From assembly GCF_014205225.1 (NCBI RefSeq), contig NZ_JACHNB010000001.1, forward strand, positions 5,189,501-5,253,500: a stretch of 64,000 nt of DNA. Direction: 5' to 3'. A program made the translations under genes and the position numbers. How positions within the stretch are numbered: the first letter of the stretch is position 1; each line of letters opens with the position of its first letter. Shown here in pieces: positions 39,283 to 47,463 of the stretch. The notes under the pieces are model-generated. The model ran no database searches and was not told where the DNA came from. It saw nothing but the letters and a program-made list of their open reading frames with translations. Origin of the DNA: Actinoplanes octamycinicus (lineage in GTDB: Bacteria; Actinomycetota; Actinomycetes; Mycobacteriales; Micromonosporaceae).

Positions 39283-42191
39283 TGGTTCTCGGGTGGGAAG
39301 TCTTCGACGAGCGGGTCCGCGACGGCGACGTCAGCGGGGCGGCCCGGCTGCTGCGCGAGGCGACCGAGGCCGAGCGGCTGGCGTTCGGACGCGAGGTCAA
39401 GGCGCACTTCGCGGGCATCACGGCACCGGTCTGGTGGCGGGGCCGGATCGACCCGAGCGGGTCCTGGGGACTGGCCGTGCTCGGCTCGATGCCGTCCGCC
39501 GCGGCGACCATGACGCTGCTCCGGCGTCCGGACATGCGGGAGAAATGGGGCCGCATCCCGGTCGCCGAGGCGGTCGCGGTGCTCCGCGCCCGCCGGCTGC
39601 CCTGGCTCGCCGACCTGACCGGGCGGATGGCCGCCCGGCTGGACCGGGGAAATCCGTGGCCGCACGGCTGGGCGCTGGTCGCCGCGCTCTGCGCCGAGGC
39701 GGGCACCGTGCCGCCGGTCACCGAGGACGTCACCCGCAGCTGGATCGCCGAGCTGCAGTGGACCGGGCCGGGCGCCGGTCCCGGGACCTTTCTCGACCGG
39801 CTCCGCGCCAGCCCCCACCTCGACCTGCTGCTGCCGTCCGTTTTCGAGCTGGACGGCAACGTGGTCGGCTCGGTGATCGACGACGCGACCTTTCCCGCGG
39901 CGTTGGTGGCGCTGATCACCGAGGGGCGGCTGGACCGCACGACGATCCTGGCCGCGACCGTCGACCGCCTGTCCCGGCCCGGCAGCTCAGCGGCGCTGCG
40001 GCCGTTCCGGCTGCTGCACGACGCCCTCGCGCCGACCGGGGCGGAGGCCGCCGAGCAGGCGGCGGCGTATGCGCGGATGCTGGCCTGGTCCGCGTCCGGC
40101 CCCGCCGGGATGGCCCAGCGGGCGTTGCGGGTCGCCGACGAGGCCGGTTCGCTCGATCTCGAGGTGGTGCTGGAGGTCAGCGCCCCGGCGCTGATCCGCA
40201 AGGAGAAAGCCCTGGTCAAGGCGCAACTGGGCTGGCTCGATCAGGTGGCCCGCCGCCGGCCGGACCGGGCCGGCGAGATCGCGGAGGTGGTCGCGGTCGC
40301 GTTCGAGCACCCGGCCCTCGACGTTCAGGACCGGGCGTTGCGGCTGGTGGACCGCGAGCTGCCGGGGCTCGACCCGGACGTGCGGGCCCGCCTGGCCGCG
40401 GCCGCCACCGCCCTGGAGGGTGACCTGGCCGCTCGTGCGGCAGCGATCTTCCGCATCGCGGACTCCCCGGCGGCCGTTCCCGACGTTCCCGCTGCTTCAC
40501 CACCGGTCCTGGGTGCGGCGCCGATGCCGCCGCCGGTTCCGGGAGCGGCGCTGATGCCGCCGCCGGTTCCGAGTGCGGCGTTTTTGCCGCCGCCGGTCGG
40601 TGGTCCGGCCGAGCTGGCCGAGGAGATCGCCACGCTGCTGGCGGGCGGGGAGACCCCGGTTCGCTGGGAGCGGGTGCTGGCCGGGCTGGTCGCGCTGCGA
40701 CCCGGCGACGACACCGCGCCGCTGCGGCATCTGCTGGAGCGCTATCACCCCGGTCACGAGCTGCCGTTCCCGCGGTCGCCGCACTTCACCTACTTCCTGC
40801 CGCTGGTCCAGCGCGCCGTCGACCCGTCCGTGGCGACCCCGCCGTTGCTGTCCGACCCGGTTCCGTCCGGCGCACCGGACCGCTTGCTCGCCCTGCGGAT
40901 CGTCGAGATCTACACCGGCCTGGGGCCCTCCGCGGTCCGGGCGGCGTCGCTGGTGGCGACGCCGACCCGGACCGACGGCAGCCTCGACGCCGAGGAGCTG
41001 GTCGCGCGGCTGCGGCAGGCCGCCGAGGAAGGCTGGGAGCCCTGGCCGATAGACCTCGAGCAGGCTTTCCTCAGGCTGCCGCGGGACACCGCGCCGGAGG
41101 TGGCGGACGATCTCGGCTCGGGGCCCGGGCAGCGGCTGCGGGCCTGGCTGGCCGGTGGTCGCCTGGCGGACCCGGTGAGCACCCGCGTCGAGCAGCGTCA
41201 GGGCAGCTCGGGTCCGGTCGCCCGGCTGGTCGTCGACCTCGCGCCGCCCGGGCCCGCCGATCTCGCCCCGCCTGGGCCCGTCGATCTCGCGTCGCCTGGG
41301 CCCGTCGATCTCGCGCTGCCCGGGTGGGCCGGCGGCGCCGAGCAGGGGGTCGCCCGGCAGTGGTGGACGCTCAACTGGTACCGGGACGTTCGGTGGGACC
41401 GGGGGCGGTGGATTCCGCAGCCTCCGCTGCTGACCGCCACGTTGCCGCACCATCCGGAGGTGAACGCGGCCTGGGCGATGGCCGGCTTCGCCGCCGCGGC
41501 CGTCGACGATCAGCGTGGCTACGGTGACCTGCTGCCGTTGCTGGCCGAGAGCGACGGTCCGTTCGGGCCGGCGATGGCGTTGGCCGTCGCCTACGGCCTG
41601 GCGGCGCGGTATCCGGAGGACCGGGTCGCCGCCACCGACGCCTTCCTGATCCTGGCCGGCCGGTCGCAACCGTTCACGCCGCCGGGCCATGCGGCTGTGG
41701 CGGCGGGCCGTGCCGGCGCTGCGGCGGGTGGTGCACAGGCGCCGCCGGGTGCACAGGCGCCGGTGGGTGCGGAGGCGCCGGTGGGTGCGGAGGCGCCGGT
41801 GGCTGCGGAGGCGTCCGCCGGTGCGGAGGCGTCGGCGGGTCGTGCAGAGGCGGCGGGTTGTGCCGGGTCGTTCGCGGCGGCGGTCGGGGGGCAGCTCGCT
41901 GACCTGGCCGGGCTCGGGCTGATCAAGCTGCCGCGCGTGGTGGCGGCTCTGCGTGACGCTCACCAGGCGGGTGCGACCGGGGCCGTCTGGGAGCTGCTCG
42001 CCGCCGTGCTCCCGGGGCTGATCCCGCAGTGTCCACGCGGTTTGCCCGAGGTTCTCGCGCTGGCCAGCCGAGTCGCGGCCGTGCTCGGCATCCGAGGGGC
42101 GATCCCCGGGCTCGCCGACCTGGCCGCGAACCGCGGTGCCACACGCCTGCTGACCGAGGCACGCCGCTTGCACACCGTGGTGACGGGCTGA
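39282..42191 (+). CDS. DUF6493-like large helical-repeat protein
   Basis: 969 residues. The N-terminal part (WEVFDERVRDGDVSGAARLLREATEAERLAF) and the C-terminal part (HPEVNAAWAMAGFAAAAVDDQRGYGDLLPLL) resemble DUF6493 proteins, all-helical repeat proteins found in actinomycetes, often near SWIM zinc-finger and MoxR ATPase genes; neither is present here. Three low-complexity inserts break the fold: an Ala/Pro stretch with PPPVPGAA-type repeats near residue 400-430, a PPGPxDLA repeat near 660-690, and a GAEAPV-type repeat near 805-850. No enzyme motif is visible. The start at 39282 fits a leaderless promoter. Confidence 0.72.
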   Translation: MVLGWEVFDERVRDGDVSGAARLLREATEAERLAFGREVKAHFAGITAPVWWRGRIDPSGSWGLAVLGSMPSAAATMTLLRRPDMREKWGRIPVAEAVAVLRARRLPWLADLTGRMAARLDRGNPWPHGWALVAALCAEAGTVPPVTEDVTRSWIAELQWTGPGAGPGTFLDRLRASPHLDLLLPSVFELDGNVVGSVIDDATFPAALVALITEGRLDRTTILAATVDRLSRPGSSAALRPFRLLHDALAPTGAEAAEQAAAYARMLAWSASGPAGMAQRALRVADEAGSLDLEVVLEVSAPALIRKEKALVKAQLGWLDQVARRRPDRAGEIAEVVAVAFEHPALDVQDRALRLVDRELPGLDPDVRARLAAAATALEGDLAARAAAIFRIADSPAAVPDVPAASPPVLGAAPMPPPVPGAALMPPPVPSAAFLPPPVGGPAELAEEIATLLAGGETPVRWERVLAGLVALRPGDDTAPLRHLLERYHPGHELPFPRSPHFTYFLPLVQRAVDPSVATPPLLSDPVPSGAPDRLLALRIVEIYTGLGPSAVRAASLVATPTRTDGSLDAEELVARLRQAAEEGWEPWPIDLEQAFLRLPRDTAPEVADDLGSGPGQRLRAWLAGGRLADPVSTRVEQRQGSSGPVARLVVDLAPPGPADLAPPGPVDLASPGPVDLALPGWAGGAEQGVARQWWTLNWYRDVRWDRGRWIPQPPLLTATLPHHPEVNAAWAMAGFAAAAVDDQRGYGDLLPLLAESDGPFGPAMALAVAYGLAARYPEDRVAATDAFLILAGRSQPFTPPGHAAVAAGRAGAAAGGAQAPPGAQAPVGAEAPVGAEAPVAAEASAGAEASAGRAEAAGCAGSFAAAVGGQLADLAGLGLIKLPRVVAALRDAHQAGATGAVWELLAAVLPGLIPQCPRGLPEVLALASRVAAVLGIRGAIPGLADLAANRGATRLLTEARRLHTVVTG

Positions 42192-42233
42192 GGCGGGAGC
42201 GGGGGGGCGGCGCGGGCAACGGGAGGGCTTCGG

Positions 42234-42246
42234 GCGTACCGAAAGA
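42234..42246 (+). repeat. Dispersed GCGTACCGAAAG word (intergenic copy)
   Basis: GCGTACCGAAAGA, sharing 12 bases with the other long copies, lies between the DUF6493-like gene and the G-rich array. Confidence 0.6.
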
Positions 42247-42251
42247 GGGTG

Positions 42252-42440
42252 AACCGGAAGGGGAGCGGGCCGGAAGGGGAGCGGGCCGGAAGGGGAGTGG
42301 GCCGGAAGGGGAGCGGGCCGGAAGGGGCGGGGCGGATGGGGGGCGGGGCGGATGGGGAGCGGGGCGGATGGGGAGCGGGGCGGATGGGGAGCGGGGCGGA
42401 TGGGGAGCGGGGCGGAAGGGGAGCGGGCCGGATGGCGGTG
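42252..42440. repeat. 16-bp G-rich tandem array, about 11-12 copies
   Basis: Units of 16 bp read CGGAAGGGGAGCGGGC in the first part and shift to GGATGGGGAGCGGGGC in the second. The plus strand carries successive GGGG/GGG runs able to form G-quadruplexes. It fills most of the 366-bp gap before the acyl-CoA dehydrogenase gene; no gene is visible in that gap. Confidence 0.85.
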
Positions 42441-42557
42441 GGCGGAGCAGGGGGATTTGCGCCGCCGGGGGGTCGGGGTCGGGGTGAGCGTGCCATCTCC
42501 GGGGCGAGGAGGTGGGCGGGGTGTTCGCCGGGGGTGAACGACCGTTAAGCTGGCCTG

Positions 42558-43697
42558 GTGACAGTGGATCGACTGCTTCCCACCCCTGAGGCACACGACC
42601 TGCTCGACCTGACGCGTGAGCTCGCCACCCGAGAGCTGGCCGGCAAGGTCGACGACTTCGAGGCGCGCGGCGAGTTCCCCCGGGAGGTGCTGCGGACGCT
42701 CGGGCGTGCCGGGCTGCTCGGCTTGCCCTATGCCGAGGCCGACGGTGGCGCCGCCCAGCCGTATGAAATCTATCTCCAAGTCCTGGAGATCCTCGCCGGA
42801 ACGTGGCTCGGCATCGCCGAGGCGGTGAGCGTGCACACGCTGTCCTGCTTCCCGGTGGCCGGGTTCGGCAGCGAGCGGCAGCGCAAGGCGTTGCCCGACA
42901 TGCTGGGCGGCGAGCTGCTCGGCGCCTACTGCCTGTCCGAGCCGCAGGGCGGGTCGGACGCGGCCAACCTGACCACCCGGGCCGTGCCGGACGGCGACGA
43001 CTGGCTGGTCAACGGGACGAAGGCGTGGATCACCCACGGTGGCTACGCCGACTTCTACAACCTCTTCGTGCGCACCGGCGGCCCCGGGCCGAAGGGGATC
43101 TCCTGCCTGCTCGCCGACGCCGGCACGCCGGGCCTGCTGCCGCAGGCCCGGGAGCGGCTGATGGGCCTGCGCTCGTCGGCGCCGGCGCAGATCGTGCTGG
43201 AGGACGCCCGGGTGCCGCACGACCGGCTGGTCGGCCGGGAGGGCGAGGGGTTCGCCATCGCCATGCAGGCACTGGACGCCGGGCGGCTCGGCATCGCGGC
43301 GTGCGCGGTCGGGCTGGCCCAGGCCGCGACCGACTACGCGGTGGCCTATGCGAGGGAGCGGGAGCAGTTCGGTCAGCCGATCGGGCGGTTCCAGGGGGTC
43401 GGCTTCATGCTCGCCGACATGGCCACCCAGGTTTCCGCGGCCCGGGCGTTGCTGCTGGCCGCGGCCCGGTTGAAGGACGCCGGCCGGCCGTTCTCGATCG
43501 AGGCGGCGAAAGCGAAGCTGTTCGCCACCGACGTCGCCATGCGGGTCACCACCGACGCCGTGCAGGTGCTGGGCGGATATGGGTACAGCGCCGACCACCC
43601 GGTCGAGCGCTGGTTCCGCGAGGCGAAGGTGCTGCAGATCGTCGAGGGCACCAACCAGATCCAGCGGATGGTGATCGCCCGGTCGCTGACCGGCTGA
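42558..43697 (+). CDS. Acyl-CoA dehydrogenase
   Basis: 379 residues, full-length flavoprotein. Visible motifs are GLLGLPYAEADGGAAQPYE, YCLSEPQGGSDAANLTT (FAD contact), NGTKAWITHGGYADFY, and the C-terminal VLGGYGYSADHPVERWFREAKVLQIVEGTNQIQRMVIARSL with the catalytic Glu in the EGTN region. It oxidises an acyl-CoA at the alpha-beta bond, passing electrons to ETF. GTG start at 42558. An Lrp-type regulator gene follows 35 bp later. Confidence 0.93.
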   Translation: MTVDRLLPTPEAHDLLDLTRELATRELAGKVDDFEARGEFPREVLRTLGRAGLLGLPYAEADGGAAQPYEIYLQVLEILAGTWLGIAEAVSVHTLSCFPVAGFGSERQRKALPDMLGGELLGAYCLSEPQGGSDAANLTTRAVPDGDDWLVNGTKAWITHGGYADFYNLFVRTGGPGPKGISCLLADAGTPGLLPQARERLMGLRSSAPAQIVLEDARVPHDRLVGREGEGFAIAMQALDAGRLGIAACAVGLAQAATDYAVAYAREREQFGQPIGRFQGVGFMLADMATQVSAARALLLAAARLKDAGRPFSIEAAKAKLFATDVAMRVTTDAVQVLGGYGYSADHPVERWFREAKVLQIVEGTNQIQRMVIARSLTG

Positions 43698-43719
43698 GAC
43701 CGGCGGTTCGCCCGGTCGT

Positions 43720-43733
43720 TACTCTTACCGGCG
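43720..43733 (+). promoter_or_regulatory. Leaderless-type promoter of the Lrp-family gene
   Basis: TACTCT at 43720-43725 (TANNNT) is followed 7-8 bp later by the GTG start at 43733; no ribosome site precedes that GTG. This suggests that the regulator has its own promoter. Confidence 0.4.
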
Positions 43734-44194
43734 TGGAAGAGATCGACCGGGCGATCGTGTCCGCCCTGACCGTGGACGGCCGGCTGTCGTACACCGACCT
43801 GGCCGAGCGGGTGGGCCTCAGCGTCTCCGCCGTGCACCAGCGGGTGCGGCGGCTGGAGCAGCGTGGGGTGATCTCCGGGTACACGGCGAAGGTGTCCTAC
43901 GAGGCGCTGGACCTGCCGTTGACCGCGTTCGTGGCGATCCGGCCGTTCGACCCGTCGCAGCCGGACGACGCGCCGGAGCGGCTGGCGCACCTGGCCGAGA
44001 TCGACTCCTGCTACTCGGTGGCGGGGGAGGACTTCTACATGCTGCTGGTGCGGGTGAAGAGCCCGGCCGACCTGGAGCGGCTGCTGCAGGACATCCGGAC
44101 GGCGGCGAACGTCACGACTCGGACGACGGTGGTGCTCTCCACGCCGTACGAGAATCGGCCTCCGCGGATCGCGCCGCCAGCGGCCGCTGAGTGA
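43733..44194 (+). CDS. Lrp/AsnC family transcriptional regulator
   Basis: 153 residues. The N-terminal helix-turn-helix is IDRAIVSALTVDGRLSYTDLAERVGLSVSAVHQRVRRLEQRGVISGY; the C-terminal RAM ligand domain has AEIDSCYSVAGEDFYMLLVRVKSPADLERLL. Such regulators respond to amino acids. Neighbours give no firm target; the upstream acyl-CoA dehydrogenase is a possibility. The C-terminal tail is Pro/Ala-rich. The start is GTG 43733. Confidence 0.9.
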   Translation: MEEIDRAIVSALTVDGRLSYTDLAERVGLSVSAVHQRVRRLEQRGVISGYTAKVSYEALDLPLTAFVAIRPFDPSQPDDAPERLAHLAEIDSCYSVAGEDFYMLLVRVKSPADLERLLQDIRTAANVTTRTTVVLSTPYENRPPRIAPPAAAE

Positions 44195-44315
44195 GGCCGC
44201 GGCCGCTGGTGATCGCGGCCGCTTGTGTTTCTGGTGCTTCTGATCCTGCGCTTTTGATCGCGTCCGCGCCGAAGCGATCCGTTCCTGATCGATGCGGCCT
44301 CCAAGAGCCGCTCCT

Positions 44316-44335
44316 TTAGGCTAGCCTCCTAGGAT
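44316..44335. promoter_or_regulatory. Iron-box-like half site and -10 before the maleylpyruvate-isomerase-type gene
   Basis: TTAGGCTAGCCT (44316-44327) matches 11 of 12 positions of one half of the DtxR/IdeR box and contains the palindrome AGGCTAGCCT; the other half does not match. TAGGAT (44330-44335) could be a -10 box. Weak. Confidence 0.25.
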
Positions 44336-44385
44336 GGTCTAGACGGTGTGCGCTGGGGCGCCACGGAACTGGCAAGCTGAGAAGC

Positions 44386-44952
44386 ATGGATGCGAGCTCC
44401 GTCGAATCAGCCCTCGACGACCTGCGCCGAGCGCTGGCCCCGCACACCGCCGCTGACTGGACGGTCCGGGCCGGTGACCTGGACTGGACTTGCCGGGACA
44501 CCGCCGCGCACATCGCCCACGACCTGCTCGCCTACGCCGCCCAGCTGGCCTCCGGGGCGGACGACGGCTACCTCCCGCTCGACCTGACCGTCCGGCCGGA
44601 CGCGGCACCGGCCGAGATCCTCCGGGTGATCACCGCCGCCGGGACCCTGCTCAGCACCCAGCTGCGGGCCGCGAAGCCGGACGACCGCGCCTGGCACTGG
44701 GGGCCGACCGACCCCTCCGGCTTCGCCGCGCTCGGCGTCAACGAGATCCTGCTGCACACCTACGACATCACCCGGGGCCTGCGGACCGGCTGGCTGCCGC
44801 CGGCGACCGCCTGCGCCGCGGTACTGGCCCGGCTCTTCCCGGACCACCCGGCCGGCGATCCGGTCCAGGCGCTGCTCTGGTGCACCGGCCGGATCGCCCT
44901 CCCGAAGCTTCCCCGCCGCACCTCGTGGACCCTGCGGGCCGCCGTGGAGTGA
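44386..44952 (+). CDS. Mycothiol maleylpyruvate isomerase N-terminal domain / DinB-like protein
   Basis: 188 residues in the four-helix DinB/MDMPI fold: LRRALAPHTAADWTVRAGDLDWTCRDTAAHIAHDLLAYAAQL and GVNEILLHTYDITRGL. The conserved His residues (AHIAHD and LLHTYD) would bind a metal as in mycothiol-dependent transferases. The substrate is unknown. ATG at 44386. A hydrolase gene follows 64 bp downstream. Confidence 0.82.
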   Translation: MDASSVESALDDLRRALAPHTAADWTVRAGDLDWTCRDTAAHIAHDLLAYAAQLASGADDGYLPLDLTVRPDAAPAEILRVITAAGTLLSTQLRAAKPDDRAWHWGPTDPSGFAALGVNEILLHTYDITRGLRTGWLPPATACAAVLARLFPDHPAGDPVQALLWCTGRIALPKLPRRTSWTLRAAVE

Positions 44953-45016
44953 TGCCCGTGTCGGGTCCGCCGGGTGCGCGTTGTCCCCACGACATCGGCG
45001 AAGGGCGGACGGACAG

Positions 45017-45802
45017 ATGCGACGACGAACCCTGCTGGCCGCCGGAGCGGTGGTGGCCTCGGCGTCCGCGGCCGGCGCGTGGGCGTACCGGTCCGGTCAG
45101 GCGGCCGTGACGCCGCTCGGCGTGCCGTCGGTGCCGCCCGGCCCAGAGCGCTGTGAGCTGCGGTATTCCAAGGCGCGCGGCTCGACCGTCGACTTCTACA
45201 CCGCGGTGCCGGCCGGGCACGGGGACGGCGCCGGGCTGCCGGTCTGCCTGGTGCTGCACGGGGGGTCGAAGCGGCCGGCCGACTTCGCCGGGCTGGGGCT
45301 GGGCCGGTTCCTGACCGACGCGGTGAACCGGGGTGCGGCGCCGTTCGTGCTGGCCGGGGCTACCGGTGACCGGCTGGCCTGGCAGCCGAGCGGGCGCGAC
45401 GACCCGCAGCGGATGCTGCACGACGAGCTGCCGGCCTGGTGCGCGGCGCGCGGTTTCGACGCCGGGCGGCTGGCCGCGTGGGGCTGGTCGATGGGCGGTT
45501 ACGGGGCATTGTTGCTGGCCGAGGCGTTTCCGCGGTTCGTCCGGGCGGTGGCGGCGTTCTCCCCGGCGGTGGTGCCGGGCGACGCGGTGTTCGACGGCGT
45601 CGATCGGTTGGCCGGCACGCCGGTCGGGTTGTGGTGCGGGCGGGCGGATCCGCTCGTGTCGCATGTGCGGGCCCTGCGGAGGGCGTTGCCGGGGCCGCCG
45701 GTGGCCGGGGGGTTCGGGCCGGGGAAACACAATTTCGAGTACTGGAGCACGGTCATTCCGGCGGCTTTCACGTTCGTCGCGGCGCGGCTGTCCGTCGGCT
45801 AG
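45017..45802 (+). CDS. Exported alpha/beta-hydrolase (esterase)
   Basis: 261 residues. The N-terminus MRRRTLLAAGAVVASASAAGAWA is a Tat-like signal or anchor. The alpha/beta-hydrolase core has LVLHGGSKRPADFAG (oxyanion), nucleophile AWGWSMGGYGALLLAE, an Asp in RADPLVSHV and a C-terminal His in GKHNFEYW. It resembles the esterase D/mycolyltransferase-like group. ATG 45017 is chosen because the signal starts there. Confidence 0.87.
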   Translation: MRRRTLLAAGAVVASASAAGAWAYRSGQAAVTPLGVPSVPPGPERCELRYSKARGSTVDFYTAVPAGHGDGAGLPVCLVLHGGSKRPADFAGLGLGRFLTDAVNRGAAPFVLAGATGDRLAWQPSGRDDPQRMLHDELPAWCAARGFDAGRLAAWGWSMGGYGALLLAEAFPRFVRAVAAFSPAVVPGDAVFDGVDRLAGTPVGLWCGRADPLVSHVRALRRALPGPPVAGGFGPGKHNFEYWSTVIPAAFTFVAARLSVG

Positions 45803-46062
45803 CTGTGCTGTCGCCGCGTGATCTCGGGCCTTCGCGCGGTGGCGGGTCCAACTCGACGGTGACGAGGGCGGGCGGGGATCGCGTCGCCGCCGGCCCGCGT
45901 CGAGCGGCTGGCCGAGCGGTGAGCCCTGCTCCTGGACGCGCCGCCGCTGCACGGCGCTCAGGCGTTGGTGCTGCCCGGGTGAGCGGCGACGGTTCGCCCG
46001 GGGCCGAACGGTGCGGGTTCTAGCTTGGCGGGGCTGATGGCGTACCGAAAGGAAACGACGCG
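45803..46062. other. Intergenic spacer
   Basis: About 260 bp with no convincing gene. The 3' end holds a copy of the dispersed word (46040-46053) that also supplies GAAAGGAAA as a ribosome site for the next gene. Confidence 0.5.
46040..46053 (+). repeat. Dispersed GCGTACCGAAAGGA word
   Basis: Shares 14 bases with the copies at 339-355 and 38544-38560. It directly precedes the start at 46063, so AAAGGAAA acts as the ribosome-binding region. Confidence 0.65.
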
Positions 46063-46506
46063 ATGCCGGAACCGGGCCGCATGATCGAGCAGGCTGTCTC
46101 TCATGCTCTGCGCCTCGCGCGGAGCTGGCCGGCGTGGGACGGGACGCCGATTCCGGTCGATGATCGGGTGTTCACGCCGCACAAGGTGGTCCGGCGGATC
46201 GCCGACCATCTGATCGACCATCTGGCCGAGGTGGAGGCGCGGCTGGCCGGGGTGCCGACGATTCCGGATCACTGGCATGCCTCGGCGAGCACCACGCCGG
46301 GCGATCTGGCGCCGTTCACCGAGGCGGACCTGGACGAGGCGCGCAGCAGGTTGACCCGGCTGGCGCAGATCTGGGTGGTGCGGCTGGACTCGCTCAGCGA
46401 GGAGCGGCTGGACCGGGAGGAGCCGGGGGCGTGGACGATCCGGCAGATCGCGGAGCATCTGTCCGACACCTACTACGCGGACGCGGTCGGTGAGCTGGGC
46501 CGGTGA
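46063..46506 (+). CDS. DinB-like four-helix protein
   Basis: 147 residues. The helical layout and the spacing of His residues (VRRIADHLIDHLAEVEARL, then WTIRQIAEHLSDTYYADAV) resemble the DinB/YfiT-like superfamily, which binds metal and acts on thiols; catalytic role unknown. ATG 46063 with a good AAAGGAAA ribosome site provided by the dispersed word. Confidence 0.75.
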   Translation: MPEPGRMIEQAVSHALRLARSWPAWDGTPIPVDDRVFTPHKVVRRIADHLIDHLAEVEARLAGVPTIPDHWHASASTTPGDLAPFTEADLDEARSRLTRLAQIWVVRLDSLSEERLDREEPGAWTIRQIAEHLSDTYYADAVGELGR

Positions 46507-46595
46507 CCTCGCCGGCCGCTTCGGTGCGGGGAAACTGTCGCACGTGGACCGTATGGTGCCGGCAGGGGTTTCGCCCGGGGTGGTGAGGAGGCGCT

Positions 46596-47435
46596 GTGCG
46601 GGATCGCTTGGTGGAGGCGTGGCTGCTCGAGATCGACGACCGGGGTGGTTTCCGGTCCGCGGGTCCGGTGGTGCCGGCGACCTTCGTCGACCTGGTCGAG
46701 CAGGGGGTGCTGACCGTGCGGCCGGGCGGGCCGGGCGTGCTGGTGACGCTCGCCGACCCGGGCCGGGCCGACGGGGAGGCGGCTCGGGGGCTGCTGGCGA
46801 TGATGTTCCCGGCCGGGCGGACCGAGGTGCTGCTGACCCGGGGGAGGTTCGCGGCGACGGTCGCGCCGTTGCGCAGGGCGGCCCGGCGGCGGGCCCGGGA
46901 GGCCGGGCTGTGGCGGCTCGCGGTGTCGGTGCCGCGGGTGCTGATCGCGGTGCTCGGCCTGTGCCTGGGTGCCGGCCTGCTGTGGTCGCTGGCGGCGGCC
47001 TCGTTCATGCCGTCCTGGGTGTCGCCGGCGGTGACCGCTGGGCTGTTGCTCACGGTGCCGCTGGCGGCGCTGCAGCTGCGGGACTGGGCGGCGCCCCGGG
47101 TGCTGACGCCGGCCGGTCAGGCGGTGGCCGACGAGGCGAGGGCACACATCGAGGCGTGCCGGGCCGATCCGGCGGCCGGGTTCGGCGACCGGGTGGCCTA
47201 CGGGTTGGTGGCTGACTGGCGGGACGGGGAGGGTGAGCCGCCGGTGTGGGCGGCCGGGTTCGCGGTGGCCCGGGCGCCGGGTGCGGACCCTGCCGATGAT
47301 CTCGGGGGAGCCGAGGTCGTGGCGGCCGACCGGCAGGCGACCGTGGCGTTGGTGCGGTCGATCAGAGACGCCTTCGCCGATGCGGCGCGGGGCCCGGAGT
47401 TCGCTGGTGGCGGGGGCGGAGGTGCCGGGTCCTGA
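46596..47435 (+). CDS. Membrane protein of unknown function
   Basis: 279 residues. The N-terminal 100 residues (WLLEIDDRGGFRSAGPVVPATFVDLVEQGVL, FAATVAPLRRAARRRAREAGLW) look like a cytoplasmic winged domain such as those in DUF2207- or TIGR04222-type proteins. Two hydrophobic helices follow (VSVPRVLIAVLGLCLGAGLLWSLA and VSPAVTAGLLLTVPLAALQL), then a soluble tail ending in Gly-rich GGGGGGAGS. No firm family. The GTG at 46596 is a likely start. Confidence 0.65.
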   Translation: MRDRLVEAWLLEIDDRGGFRSAGPVVPATFVDLVEQGVLTVRPGGPGVLVTLADPGRADGEAARGLLAMMFPAGRTEVLLTRGRFAATVAPLRRAARRRAREAGLWRLAVSVPRVLIAVLGLCLGAGLLWSLAAASFMPSWVSPAVTAGLLLTVPLAALQLRDWAAPRVLTPAGQAVADEARAHIEACRADPAAGFGDRVAYGLVADWRDGEGEPPVWAAGFAVARAPGADPADDLGGAEVVAADRQATVALVRSIRDAFADAARGPEFAGGGGGGAGS

Positions 47436-47463
47436 CACCCCTGCCCGCCGCCACGTCGGGTCG

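Noticed and set aside
40497..43598. Very long minus-strand open frame (over 1000 codons) across the DUF6493-like and acyl-CoA dehydrogenase genes
   Set aside because: It is antisense to two recognisable genes; its translation is Arg/Gly/Pro-rich without domains, as expected from the codon bias of a high-G+C genome.
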